In this document: positions 8,524-15,780 of the stretch, one piece after another
How positions within the stretch are numbered: the stretch's first letter is position 1
Layout of the letters: every line of letters starts with the position of its first letter
Assembly (NCBI RefSeq): GCF_019039105.1
Contig: NZ_JAHPIV010000012.1
Coordinates: 68,027-132,026 of the forward strand
Length of the DNA: 64,000 nucleotides
Direction of reading: 5' to 3'
Source of the DNA: Desertibacillus haloalkaliphilus
Lineage (GTDB): Bacteria > Bacillota > Bacilli > Bacillales > KJ1-10-99
The notes under the pieces: model-generated
Told to the model about the DNA's origin: nothing
The model's input: only the letters and a program-made list of their open reading frames with translations
Databases searched by the model: none
Made by a program: the position numbers and the translations under genes

Positions 8524-9540
8524 TTACCAACCGCGCTCATATTGAGTTGGAGCAGGTAATTCTACACCGAGCTCTATTGCCGCAGTTCTTGGCCAATAAG
8601 GGTCTCTTAGTAACTCTCTAGCAAGGAAAACAAGATCTGCTCGTTCATTTTGTAAAATCTCTTGAGCTTGAATCCCAGTTGTAATTAAACCGACTGCTCC
8701 TGATGCAATTGCCGCTTGATGTTTGATTGTTTCTGCAAAACGGACTTGATAGCCGGGATAAGGCTCGATTCGTACAGGGACAACTCCACCAGAACTACAA
8801 TCGATGAGGTCTACCCCCTGTTCTTTCATTTGTTTTGCGTATTCTACAAACGTTTCAAGTGGGGTCCCGTTCTCGTGATATTCAGAAGCTGAAATGCGAA
8901 CGAACAATGGACCGTCCCATTCTTGTTTCACAGCCTCAATTGTTTCTTCTAAGAAGCGATAGCGATTTCGCTCATTTCCGCCATATTCATCTTCGCGTTG
9001 GTTTGTTAATGGTGATAAAAACTCACTGATTAAATACCCGTGTGCGCCATGAATTTCAATGATATCGAAGCCTGCTTGTTTTGCTCGTCTAGCACCATCG
9101 GCAAATGCTTTAATGGTTTCTTTGATTTGAGCTGTCGTCATTTCCTCAGGAGTTCTCATTTTTCCATTGTAGGCAATCGCTGATGGGGCAATGATTGGAC
9201 CAGCGACGGTTGCTTTTCTGCCGGCGTGGGCTATTTGAATCGCAGCTTTTGATCCTTGTTCATGGATCTGTTCAACTAATTGTTTAAAACCCTCAATGTG
9301 CTCATCGCTCCAAATTCCAAGGTCTTCAGCTGAAATTCTTCCTTGTGGTGTAACGGCTGAGGCTTCAATCATGAGCAATCCTACTTGGCCAACGGCACGA
9401 CTGATATAGTGGGTGAAATGCCAAGGTGTTAGTTTTCCGTCTTGGTTTTTTGCAGAATACATGCACATTGGTGACATCACAATCCGATTTTTTAACGTAA
9501 CATCCTTGATTGTATATGGAGAAAAAAGTTGATTTGCCAT
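8524..9540 (-). CDS. namA: NADPH dehydrogenase NamA (YqjM, old yellow enzyme)
   Basis: 338 residues, the length of B. subtilis YqjM. It is an FMN TIM-barrel ene-reductase that uses NADPH to reduce alpha,beta-unsaturated carbonyls. Visible: N-terminal [20 protein letters not shown] with the family's active-site Cys, [10 protein letters not shown] (His/flavin contacts), [18 protein letters not shown] (substrate His and FMN loop), and the C-terminal [14 protein letters not shown] phosphate-binding part. Start ATG after GGGGGACG. It stands alone between terminators and probably serves detoxification of reactive electrophiles. Confidence 0.95.
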   Translation of the reverse strand: MANQLFSPYTIKDVTLKNRIVMSPMCMYSAKNQDGKLTPWHFTHYISRAVGQVGLLMIEASAVTPQGRISAEDLGIWSDEHIEGFKQLVEQIHEQGSKAAIQIAHAGRKATVAGPIIAPSAIAYNGKMRTPEEMTTAQIKETIKAFADGARRAKQAGFDIIEIHGAHGYLISEFLSPLTNQREDEYGGNERNRYRFLEETIEAVKQEWDGPLFVRISASEYHENGTPLETFVEYAKQMKEQGVDLIDCSSGGVVPVRIEPYPGYQVRFAETIKHQAAIASGAVGLITTGIQAQEILQNERADLVFLARELLRDPYWPRTAAIELGVELPAPTQYERGW

Positions 9541-9607
9541 CGTTTCGTCCCCCTAGGTTAAAAATTACTTAAATCTTCCAGTGTTATTCTATCATATAGG
9601 AGAAGCG

Positions 9608-9673
9608 ATGAACAAAGGCTTGCCTTTTGAAGTTAGACAAAGGGCTGACCGCGAAAGATTGCATGAACTTTAA
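9608..9673 (+). CDS. Candidate 21-residue peptide
   Basis: ATG at 9608 lies six to eight bases after a strong AGGAG site and opens a 21-codon frame (MNKGLPFEVRQRADRERLHE, then Leu) ending in TAA. It lies between the divergent namA start and the darB stop. The reading frame overlaps the 5' arm and loop of the inverted repeat at 9643-9682, so base constraints there may come from the terminator. I recognise no family. Confidence 0.35.
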   Translation: MNKGLPFEVRQRADRERLHEL

Positions 9674-9682
9674 CGGTCAGCC
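9643..9682 (-). terminator. Inverted repeat downstream of darB
   Basis: GGCTGACCG pairs perfectly with CGGTCAGCC, extended by AAAG/CTTT inside. It begins 33 bases past the darB stop (minus strand). The T tract is short (CTTTGTCT), so efficiency is uncertain. Confidence 0.55.
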
Positions 9683-9714
9683 TGAAAACTGAGTATGGTA
9701 TGACAATGACATGA

Positions 9715-10164
9715 TTACGATTCATTGGCTTTTCTTAAATAACGGTTGACGAGGGCAAGGATCGAACGGCGGGTCAAAATTCCCATAAATGACTCATCAT
9801 CATCTAGTATACAAACAAATGGATGATTGATTGATAGGGTTAAAGCACGGGCAAACGTCTCATTTTTATTCATACGAGGAATTTTCGAATCCATCACATC
9901 CTCAACGTTGCTTTGATTTAGACGTTCGAGTTCAATTCGCTCAAGGCCAAGGATTGAATCAAGAATTAATGCTTTACTTATTTGACCATGAAGTTTATAG
10001 GAGGAGTCTAATACAGGAATGGCTGAGTAGCCGGACTTAATTAAGACGAGCAAAGCATGTTCCAGTGGATTTCCTAACTGAACATGAGCAACTTTATCTA
10101 GTGGTATAACCAACTCTTTAATTTCATTATTCATAATGTTACTATTCTTTAGGTTTTGCATCAT
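9715..10164 (-). CDS. darB: CBS-domain c-di-AMP-binding protein, DarB/CbpB type
   Basis: 149 residues with two CBS motifs and little else. The sequence DKVAHVQLGNPLEHALLVLI...GYSAIPVLD...YKLHGQI, followed by GLERIELERL and VEDVMDSKIPRM, closely tracks B. subtilis YkuL/DarB, a cytoplasmic protein that binds c-di-AMP and, unbound, stimulates the stringent-response synthetase Rel and pyruvate carboxylase. Start at 10164 gives the same spacing to DKVAHVQ as in DarB; the internal ATG 33 bases later is an alternative. A cre-like box lies upstream. Confidence 0.85.
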   Translation of the reverse strand: MMQNLKNSNIMNNEIKELVIPLDKVAHVQLGNPLEHALLVLIKSGYSAIPVLDSSYKLHGQISKALILDSILGLERIELERLNQSNVEDVMDSKIPRMNKNETFARALTLSINHPFVCILDDDESFMGILTRRSILALVNRYLRKANES

Positions 10165-10264
10165 AGAATTCGCATCACTTTCTTTCTTAATAATTTTAAA
10201 CGAACGTACACAAACTTTCTTAATTTTATACTATGGATAAATCCTATTTTTGTCAAGGTCTAAA

Positions 10265-10278
10265 AGAAAGCGCTTACA
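10265..10278. promoter_or_regulatory. cre-like (CcpA) box upstream of darB
   Basis: AGAAAGCGCTTACA differs from the catabolite response consensus TGWAANCGNTNWCA only in its first base and is near palindromic. It is about 100 bp before darB and 150 bp before the hypothetical gene on the other strand. The rest of 10165-10430 shows only AT-rich sequence. Confidence 0.45.
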
Positions 10279-10430
10279 AAAATGTGACTATTGGAGGGTT
10301 AGATAAAATCATTATCGAATAAATGCTTCTGTATTATGTTGCTGTTAGTAATAAGATATTAATCCTTTCATTATAAATTCCATAATACTTGCCAATGATA
10401 TAAGTAAAAAGAACTGAATTAGGTGACCTT

Positions 10431-10676
10431 ATGCATACAAAACAGACGGTGAAGTATCGGTGTGAACAATATCCATCTGGTAATTGTTATTACTATAAAC
10501 AAGAGATCATTACACATGATTCGTGGAATAACCTTGATTCATTGAGTTGGTCAAGGCCACGCCCCATTTCGAAACGTACGTTTTTTCAAAGAGAAAAACA
10601 GGGCTATCGTGTTGAATATAAATTTATTAATAAACAACCAGCGACTGTTCATTCTATATCTTCTGATTTCCGTTAG
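10431..10676 (+). CDS. Hypothetical protein, 81 residues
   Basis: A plausible small gene: TTAGGTGACC precedes ATG and the product (MHTKQTVKYRCEQYPSGNCY, later SWSRPRPISKRTFFQREKQG) is basic and aromatic with two Cys, and no membrane segment or signal peptide. It ends just before the promoter of the lipoprotein gene. A longer minus-strand frame overlaps here but runs through the lipoprotein gene and is a shadow. I do not recognise a family. Confidence 0.5.
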   Translation: MHTKQTVKYRCEQYPSGNCYYYKQEIITHDSWNNLDSLSWSRPRPISKRTFFQREKQGYRVEYKFINKQPATVHSISSDFR

Positions 10677-10697
10677 AGTCGTAAAAAAGCGTTTTAC

Positions 10698-10726
10698 TTG
10701 TAACCATGATAGGCTTGTGGTATAGT
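10698..10726 (+). promoter_or_regulatory. Sigma-A promoter of the lipoprotein gene
   Basis: TTGTAA at 10698-10703, 17 bases, TATAGT at 10721-10726; about 40 bp before the start codon. Confidence 0.6.
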
Positions 10727-10764
10727 AAATCAGATTATTAAACTGTATACAAAGGAAGGTCAAG

Positions 10765-11535
10765 ATGAAACAGTTAAAGCTCACAGTTTTACTCGTTGGA
10801 GCGTTCGTGTTAAGTGCATGTAATTTAGTAACGGTTGAAGAGGAAAAACAGTTGTCTCTTGCATCGGAAGGTATTGAGTTACTCTCGCTAGATCTTGATG
10901 AGGGAGATGTTGAAGTTATTGGTGAAAGTGCTCGTGAGCAAATAGATGTAATTGCATTGGTGACGGCTGTAGCAGAAACTGAAGAAGAAGCGATTGATTT
11001 CAAAGATGTAAATACTGAAATTACACTAGAAAATGAAGATGGTACAGCCTATTTAAGAACAAGAGTGAATAGTCGGTCGGATACAGCGACAGAAGCACGG
11101 ATTCATGTTACAGTGTTTGTCCCAGAAACATTGGATATTGATATGAAAAAAGATGCTGGTTATAGTGAAATGTCTAACATAGCAGGTCATGTTGCAATTA
11201 ATGATGGTGTTGGAGATATTTCCTTGCGCGAAGTAACGGGCGATGTGACGATTACAGATGGAGAAGGTGCGATTGATATTCAACAGGTTTCAGGTCATAT
11301 GACCATTCACACGAACCAAGGTCGCTTAACCATTGAAGAGGTTACTGGTGACCTTACAATTATTGCAGGGTCTGGTGATGTTTATGTAAGAGCTGTTGAT
11401 GGTTCCGTTTCTGTTAGAAGTGGTGCCGGTGATATCGATATTGATGATGTGTCTCACGATGTGAAAATTTTGGAAAACAGTAATGGTGAAGTGCGAATTG
11501 AGAATATCGAGGGTAGTGTCATTGAAAACGAATAA
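10765..11535 (+). CDS. Lipoprotein with DUF4097-like repeated beta-strand domain
   Basis: 256 residues. A lipobox LSAC ends at Cys19 after a basic, hydrophobic signal (MKQLKLTVLLVGAFVLSAC), so it should be a lipid-anchored surface protein. The mature part is acidic and has no Lys/Arg-rich patches. From residue ~130 on, short strand repeats of the kind xVAINDGVGDISLREVTGDV, VTITDGEGAIDIQQVSGHMT, LTIIAGSGDVYVRAVDGSVS recur about every 20 residues, typical of DUF4097/DUF4098 stacked-strand proteins. Function unknown. It has its own promoter and terminator and so stands as a single-gene unit. Confidence 0.8.
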   Translation: MKQLKLTVLLVGAFVLSACNLVTVEEEKQLSLASEGIELLSLDLDEGDVEVIGESAREQIDVIALVTAVAETEEEAIDFKDVNTEITLENEDGTAYLRTRVNSRSDTATEARIHVTVFVPETLDIDMKKDAGYSEMSNIAGHVAINDGVGDISLREVTGDVTITDGEGAIDIQQVSGHMTIHTNQGRLTIEEVTGDLTIIAGSGDVYVRAVDGSVSVRSGAGDIDIDDVSHDVKILENSNGEVRIENIEGSVIENE

Positions 11536-11546
11536 TAGCGTAAAAG

Positions 11547-11574
11547 CAGGTTCAGTATAGCTGAACCTGTTTTT
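11547..11574 (+). terminator. Terminator after the lipoprotein gene
   Basis: CAGGTTCAG-TATAG-CTGAACCTG followed by five T: a textbook intrinsic terminator. Confidence 0.9.
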
Positions 11575-11611
11575 ATTTATAAAAAAATTATTCCGACCTG
11601 AAAACTATGTG

Positions 11612-11640
11612 TTGACTTTTCGTTACCAAGGAATTACAAT
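11612..11640 (+). promoter_or_regulatory. Sigma-A promoter of the sulfate assimilation genes
   Basis: TTGACT at 11612-11617, 17 bases, TACAAT at 11635-11640. The spacer and -10 contain GGAATTACAAT, reminiscent of CymR-type sites (GGAAT half), but I cannot confirm an operator. About 110 bases of untranslated leader precede yezD. No S-box (SAM riboswitch) signature is visible in that leader. Confidence 0.6.
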
Positions 11641-11759
11641 ACTATTAAACTTATAAAACTGAGTGATTTACAAGGGATTAACCCGTTGGCCCTAATAAAA
11701 GCTAAACTACATAGACCTATATCAGCTATACTGAATGATAGTAAAGAGGGGGAAATGGG

Positions 11760-11897
11760 ATGAGTCGTCAAGAAGATCAGGTGTTTTCTGAGGTGAAGAA
11801 GTTACTTCAAGATCTTAAATTTGGATCCGTTACACTGATTGTTCAGGATGGTAAGGTAATCCAGATTGAAAAAAATGAAAAGGTTCGTTTGAAATAA
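11760..11897 (+). CDS. yezD: YezD family small protein (DUF2292)
   Basis: 45 residues: MSRQEDQVFSEVKKLLQDLK, then FGSVTLIVQDGKVIQIEKNE and KVRLK. The pattern helix then FGSVTLxVQDGKVIQIE is the DUF2292/YezD signature. These tiny proteins are regularly found at the head of sulfate or sulfonate assimilation operons in Bacilli; their function is unknown. Start after AGAGGGGGAAATGGG. A terminator-like hairpin follows before cysH. Confidence 0.85.
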   Translation: MSRQEDQVFSEVKKLLQDLKFGSVTLIVQDGKVIQIEKNEKVRLK

Positions 11898-11933
11898 GTA
11901 AATATGTTAGACGTGCTGACTAGAAAACTAGAG

Positions 11934-11980
11934 GCGACGTTTTAATTAGTAGGTACCTGTCTAATTAAGCGTCGTTTTTT
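11934..11980 (+). terminator. Terminator-like hairpin between yezD and cysH
   Basis: GCGACG pairs with CGTCG(C) and inside it AATTAG pairs with CTAATT around a GGTACC palindrome; six T follow. Placed between yezD and cysH it would attenuate cysH expression. A second short hairpin (ACTAG-AAAA-CTAG) sits just before it. Confidence 0.65.
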
Positions 11981-12031
11981 GTTTTTAACTAATCATTTGA
12001 ACACATGTAGTTGAGAAACGGGGGAGATTCA

Positions 12032-12745
12032 ATGAGAAGTGCAAGCTATGAAACATTGAAACAAGAAGACTACCAATACTTAAATCAGCAGCACTTAGCG
12101 AGAAAGGATTCACTTGATGTCTTGAAATGGGCATATGATACGTTTGAAGAAGATCTCGTCTATGCATGTAGCTTTGGTGCCGAGGGGATGGTCTTGATCG
12201 ATCTAATCAGTAAAGTTCGTAAAGATGCAAAGATCGTCTTTTTAGATACGAACTTACATTTTAAAGAAACATATGAACTCATTGAGCGTGTAAAACAGAA
12301 ATACCCAACATTACAAATTGAACTGTTACAACCGGAGTTAACCCTTAAAGAGCAAGCAGAGCAGCATGGTGAAAAGCTTTGGAAAACGAATCCAGATCAA
12401 TGCTGTAACATTCGAAAACTTCAGCCACTTGAAAAGATGTTAGGGCAGCACAGTGCATGGATCTCTGGATTACGTCGAGAGCAATCACCGACACGTCAAA
12501 ATACTGAGTTTGTCAATAAGGATAATCGATTTCATTCAATTAAAATTTGCCCACTTATTCATTGGACGTGGGAAGAAGTTTGGATGTATATCAAACTTCA
12601 TCAACTTCCGTACAATGAACTTCACGATCAAAACTATCCGAGTATTGGCTGTGAAAATTGCACATTGCCTGTCACGGATGGTGGAGATAGTCGTGAAGGA
12701 CGATGGGCCAACAGTAACAAAACAGAGTGTGGATTACATCAATAA
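12032..12745 (+). CDS. cysH: Assimilatory APS/PAPS reductase CysH
   Basis: 237 residues. Reduces adenylylated sulfate to sulfite with thioredoxin. The iron-sulfur cysteines of the APS-reductase type are all present: C124-C125 (DQCCNIRK) and C207/C210 (GCENCTLP), as is the catalytic C233 in the C-terminal ECGLH. The N-terminal part has the SFGAEG phosphate-binding loop (residues 47-52). A [4Fe-4S] enzyme of this type works on APS and PAPS in Bacillus. The ATG at 12032 is chosen for GGGGGAG upstream; a TTG 21 bases earlier lacks one. First of a cysH-sat-cysP-cysC run. Confidence 0.95.
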   Translation: MRSASYETLKQEDYQYLNQQHLARKDSLDVLKWAYDTFEEDLVYACSFGAEGMVLIDLISKVRKDAKIVFLDTNLHFKETYELIERVKQKYPTLQIELLQPELTLKEQAEQHGEKLWKTNPDQCCNIRKLQPLEKMLGQHSAWISGLRREQSPTRQNTEFVNKDNRFHSIKICPLIHWTWEEVWMYIKLHQLPYNELHDQNYPSIGCENCTLPVTDGGDSREGRWANSNKTECGLHQ

Positions 12746-12774
12746 TTAAAATTTAGATAAAGGAGTCGGTCAAA

Positions 12775-13917
12775 ATGAGTTTAAGTCAACCACATGGAGG
12801 AAAGTTAGTTAATCGAATTGATTTGGAGCTTGATTATTCTCACATTACTAAGGAAGTCGAATTAGACAATTTTGCATTATCAGATCTTGAATTAATTGCA
12901 ATTGGTGCTTTTAGTCCGATTACAGGCTTTTTAGGTGAAAAAGATTATACATCCGTTGTTGAATCAATGAAGCTAGCAAGTGGTGAAGTTTGGAGTATTC
13001 CAATCACATTGCCTGTAACAGAAGAAAAGGCAGGCGAGTTGAAAATTGGTGATGAAGTAAAGCTTATTCAAAACGGTGTTGTTTACGGTGTCTTACAAGT
13101 AACTGAAAAGTATGTTCCTAATAAACAGCGTGAAGCCGAAAAGGTATACCAAACGACAGACCTTGAACACCCAGGGGTAAAAAAACTATTTGAACGACCG
13201 AACACGTACCTTGCTGGACCAATTACACTCGTTAATCGTCCGGAAAAAACTTTTTCAGAGTTTCATCTTGATCCAGTTGAAACACGTGAACAGTTTGAAA
13301 AGCGTGGCTGGAAGCGTGTTGTTGGCTTCCAAACGAGAAACCCTGTTCACCGCGCTCATGAATACATTCAAAAATCAGCACTTGAAATCGTTGATGGTTT
13401 ATTCTTAAACCCGCTTGTAGGTGAGACAAAATCAGATGATATTGCTGCTGAAGTTCGCATGGAGAGTTATCAGGTTTTACTTAAAAAGTATTATCCTGAA
13501 AACCGTGTCTTTTTAGCGGTCTTCCCAGCTGCGATGCGTTATGCAGGACCGAGAGAAGCGATCTTCCATGCTATGGTACGTAAAAATTACGGGTGCACTC
13601 ATTTTATTGTTGGTCGCGACCATGCTGGTGTGGGTGATTATTATGGCACGTACGATGCACAGCTGATTTTTAGTAACTTTACTGAAGACGAATTAGGGAT
13701 TACACCATTATTCTTTGAACACAGCTTCTACTGCAAGAAGTGCGGAAATATGGGATCGGCAAAAACATGCCCGCACGGTAAAGAAGATCATGTCATTTTA
13801 TCAGGAACAAAGGTACGAGAAATGTTACGAAATGGAGTAACCCCACCACCAGAATTTAGTCGTCCGGAAGTGGTTGAAGTGTTAATTCGTGGGATGAAAG
13901 AGAAAGTTCAATCGTAA
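12775..13917 (+). CDS. sat: Sulfate adenylyltransferase
   Basis: 380 residues, the homo-oligomeric ATP sulfurylase type. It makes APS from sulfate and ATP. Motifs: [12 protein letters not shown] near residue 43, the ATP-binding [16 protein letters not shown] (~residues 184-199, with the HxxH-like pair), [13 protein letters not shown], and a C-terminal Cys-pair segment [16 protein letters not shown] that some bacterial Sat proteins carry. Ribosome site AAGGAG. It lies 29 bases after cysH in the same operon and feeds CysH directly or through CysC. Confidence 0.97.
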   Translation: MSLSQPHGGKLVNRIDLELDYSHITKEVELDNFALSDLELIAIGAFSPITGFLGEKDYTSVVESMKLASGEVWSIPITLPVTEEKAGELKIGDEVKLIQNGVVYGVLQVTEKYVPNKQREAEKVYQTTDLEHPGVKKLFERPNTYLAGPITLVNRPEKTFSEFHLDPVETREQFEKRGWKRVVGFQTRNPVHRAHEYIQKSALEIVDGLFLNPLVGETKSDDIAAEVRMESYQVLLKKYYPENRVFLAVFPAAMRYAGPREAIFHAMVRKNYGCTHFIVGRDHAGVGDYYGTYDAQLIFSNFTEDELGITPLFFEHSFYCKKCGNMGSAKTCPHGKEDHVILSGTKVREMLRNGVTPPPEFSRPEVVEVLIRGMKEKVQS

Positions 13918-13940
13918 CTAGTTAGAGGTTGGAAAGGGTG

Positions 13941-13979
13941 ATGGTGATGAGAGTATATAAACCAGTGAGCAAGCAATGA
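13941..13979 (+). CDS. Possible 12-codon leader peptide coupled to cysP
   Basis: GGAAAGGGTG is followed by ATG GTG ATG and a 12-codon frame (MVMRVYKPVSKQ) whose TGA overlaps the cysP start as ATGA. CysP itself has no good ribosome site, so translation of this peptide may deliver ribosomes to cysP. Confidence 0.45.
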   Translation: MVMRVYKPVSKQ

Positions 13980-15055
13980 CGTTAACTTACATCGCATTCG
14001 CGGTAGCATTCTTCTTCGCATTAAATATAGGAGCAAGTGGAACAGCGGCTGCCATGGGTCCTGCATATGGAAGTGGTGCCGTCAAAAACAAACGAATTGC
14101 GATGTGTATCGTCGGTGTAGGTGCATTTTTAGGTGCTCTTGCTGGTGGTGAAGTCGTTCGTACAATTGGTTCTGGAATTATTCCTGAATCTATCGTTGAA
14201 GTGAACTTAGTTGTCATCATCCTTTCTGCTGCTTGTTTAACTCTTTTTATTGCAAATATTATTGGGATCCCGTTGTCGACGAGTGAAGTGGTTGTAGGTG
14301 CGATTGTAGGTGCTGGGATTGCTTATAATGCACTTTATCTTGAAACGTTGCTTGTGATTGTTTCATTTTGGGTTATTATTCCTTTTGTAGCGTTTTCGCT
14401 TTCATTTGTTTTTGGAAAAGTAATTCAACATGCTGAAAAGAAGTGGCCCCAGCTAAAAGGAAAAGGGAAATGGGGGCGTTGGCTTGCAATGCTTCTCATT
14501 ATTACGGGATTTCTCGAAGCATTTGCTGCAGGGATGAATAATGTTGCTAATGCGGTCGGCCCACTTGTTGGTGCTGGGTTATTAGATGTAACGACAGCCG
14601 TCTGGTTTGGTGGTGCATTTGTTGCATTAGGTGCATTGCTTTTAGGAGGCCGTGTACTCGAAACGAACGGGAAGCGAATTACAAAACTGTCTTTGTTACA
14701 GGGAAGTGCAGTTTCTGCAACAGGTGGAACACTAGTCATCTTCTCTTCATTATTTGGCATACCAGTGCCACTAACCCAAGTAACCACATCGGGTATACTA
14801 GGTATAGGTACAGCTGATAATGGCTTTAAACTGTGGCAAAAAGATGTAATCAAGCGCATTATTAAAGTTTGGGTCGTGTCGCCAGTATTTTCTTTGGTGG
14901 TCTCGTACGGTCTAATTTTACTTTTTCTACAGTCAGACTTCTACACATTGATCGTTATTGTAAGTGTCTTTATCGCAACCGTGGGATCGATTAGTTTACT
15001 TTCTGCAACAAGAAAAGAAAAAAGTACGATTCATGATCAAGGTGGCGGGATTTAA
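13976..15055 (+). CDS. cysP: Sulfate permease of the PiT family, CysP type
   Basis: 359 residues with ten or so hydrophobic segments. Two inverted repeats of the inorganic-phosphate-transporter (PiT) fold are visible: ALNIGASGTAAAMGPAYGSG near residue 16 and GMNNVANAVGPLVGAGLLD near residue 182. In B. subtilis the PiT relative CysP, encoded with cysH and sat, carries sulfate, and the position between sat and cysC says the same here; sequence alone would also allow phosphate. Start matches the family N-terminus but depends on an overlapping leader peptide for ribosome supply. Confidence 0.88.
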   Translation: MTLTYIAFAVAFFFALNIGASGTAAAMGPAYGSGAVKNKRIAMCIVGVGAFLGALAGGEVVRTIGSGIIPESIVEVNLVVIILSAACLTLFIANIIGIPLSTSEVVVGAIVGAGIAYNALYLETLLVIVSFWVIIPFVAFSLSFVFGKVIQHAEKKWPQLKGKGKWGRWLAMLLIITGFLEAFAAGMNNVANAVGPLVGAGLLDVTTAVWFGGAFVALGALLLGGRVLETNGKRITKLSLLQGSAVSATGGTLVIFSSLFGIPVPLTQVTTSGILGIGTADNGFKLWQKDVIKRIIKVWVVSPVFSLVVSYGLILLFLQSDFYTLIVIVSVFIATVGSISLLSATRKEKSTIHDQGGGI

Positions 15056-15125
15056 GTGTTTTTATTCTTATTATTAAAGATAGATATCATCTAATGTCTT
15101 AAAAAATGGAAAGCAGGTGAAGGAT

Positions 15126-15728
15126 ATGAGTCAAAAGGTAGAAAACATCGTTTGGCATGAAAGTACGGTGACAAAAGAGGATCGTCAAAAGTCCAACAAT
15201 CATAAAAGCTGTATTCTTTGGTTTACGGGATTGTCCGGTTCTGGTAAATCAACATTAGCCAACGCAGTAGAACATAAATTATATGAATTGGATAAGAAGA
15301 CCTTTGTATTAGATGGCGATAATGTACGCCATGGACTCAATAAAGGGTTAGGCTTTAGTGCTGATGATCGCCGTGAGAATATTCGCCGTATCGGAGAGGT
15401 CTCTAAGTTATTTGTTGATGCCGGTGTCATTACATTAACGGCGTTTATCTCACCATTTAAAGAGGATCGAGATCAAGTGAGAGAAATCGTTGAGGATGGC
15501 GAATTTATTGAAGTTTTCGTAAAATGTTCATTAGAAGAATGTGAAAGTCGTGATCCAAAAGGCCTTTATCAAAAAGCAAGAGCTGGTGAAATTCCCGAAT
15601 TTACTGGGATCAGTTCTCCTTACGAGGAACCAGAAAAGCCTGAGCTCGTCATTGAATCCGATCAACTATCTATTGAGGAATCTGTAAATAAAGTTATCGA
15701 TTACTTAAAGGGACAGTCGATTATCTAA
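15126..15728 (+). CDS. cysC: Adenylylsulfate kinase
   Basis: 200 residues. Phosphorylates APS to PAPS. The P-loop GLSGSGKST spans residues 35-43; [28 protein letters not shown] and the [20 protein letters not shown] substrate-binding region follow in the family order. The ATG at 15126 is chosen: AGGTGAAGG precedes it, whereas the in-frame GTG at 15117 lies inside that site. Last gene of the sulfate operon, ended by a strong terminator. No cysI/cysJ sulfite reductase is present in the window. Confidence 0.97.
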   Translation: MSQKVENIVWHESTVTKEDRQKSNNHKSCILWFTGLSGSGKSTLANAVEHKLYELDKKTFVLDGDNVRHGLNKGLGFSADDRRENIRRIGEVSKLFVDAGVITLTAFISPFKEDRDQVREIVEDGEFIEVFVKCSLEECESRDPKGLYQKARAGEIPEFTGISSPYEEPEKPELVIESDQLSIEESVNKVIDYLKGQSII

Positions 15729-15732
15729 ATGC

Positions 15733-15768
15733 AAAAACCCTATCTGAATTCAACAGATAGGGTTTTTT
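15733..15768 (+). terminator. Terminator of the sulfate operon
   Basis: AAAAACCCTATCTG and CAGATAGGGTTTTTT form a symmetric stem that can also serve the convergent protease gene. Confidence 0.92.
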
Positions 15769-15780
15769 ATTGGTGTTTAT

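Noticed and set aside
10551-11003. 150-residue minus-strand frame
   Set aside because: Lies across the lipoprotein gene and its promoter, low-complexity Ser/Thr composition, no ribosome site; a shadow frame.
11576-11759. Possible SAM riboswitch (S-box) before the sulfate genes
   Set aside because: The conserved S-box segments are not present in the leader; only a promoter is convincing.
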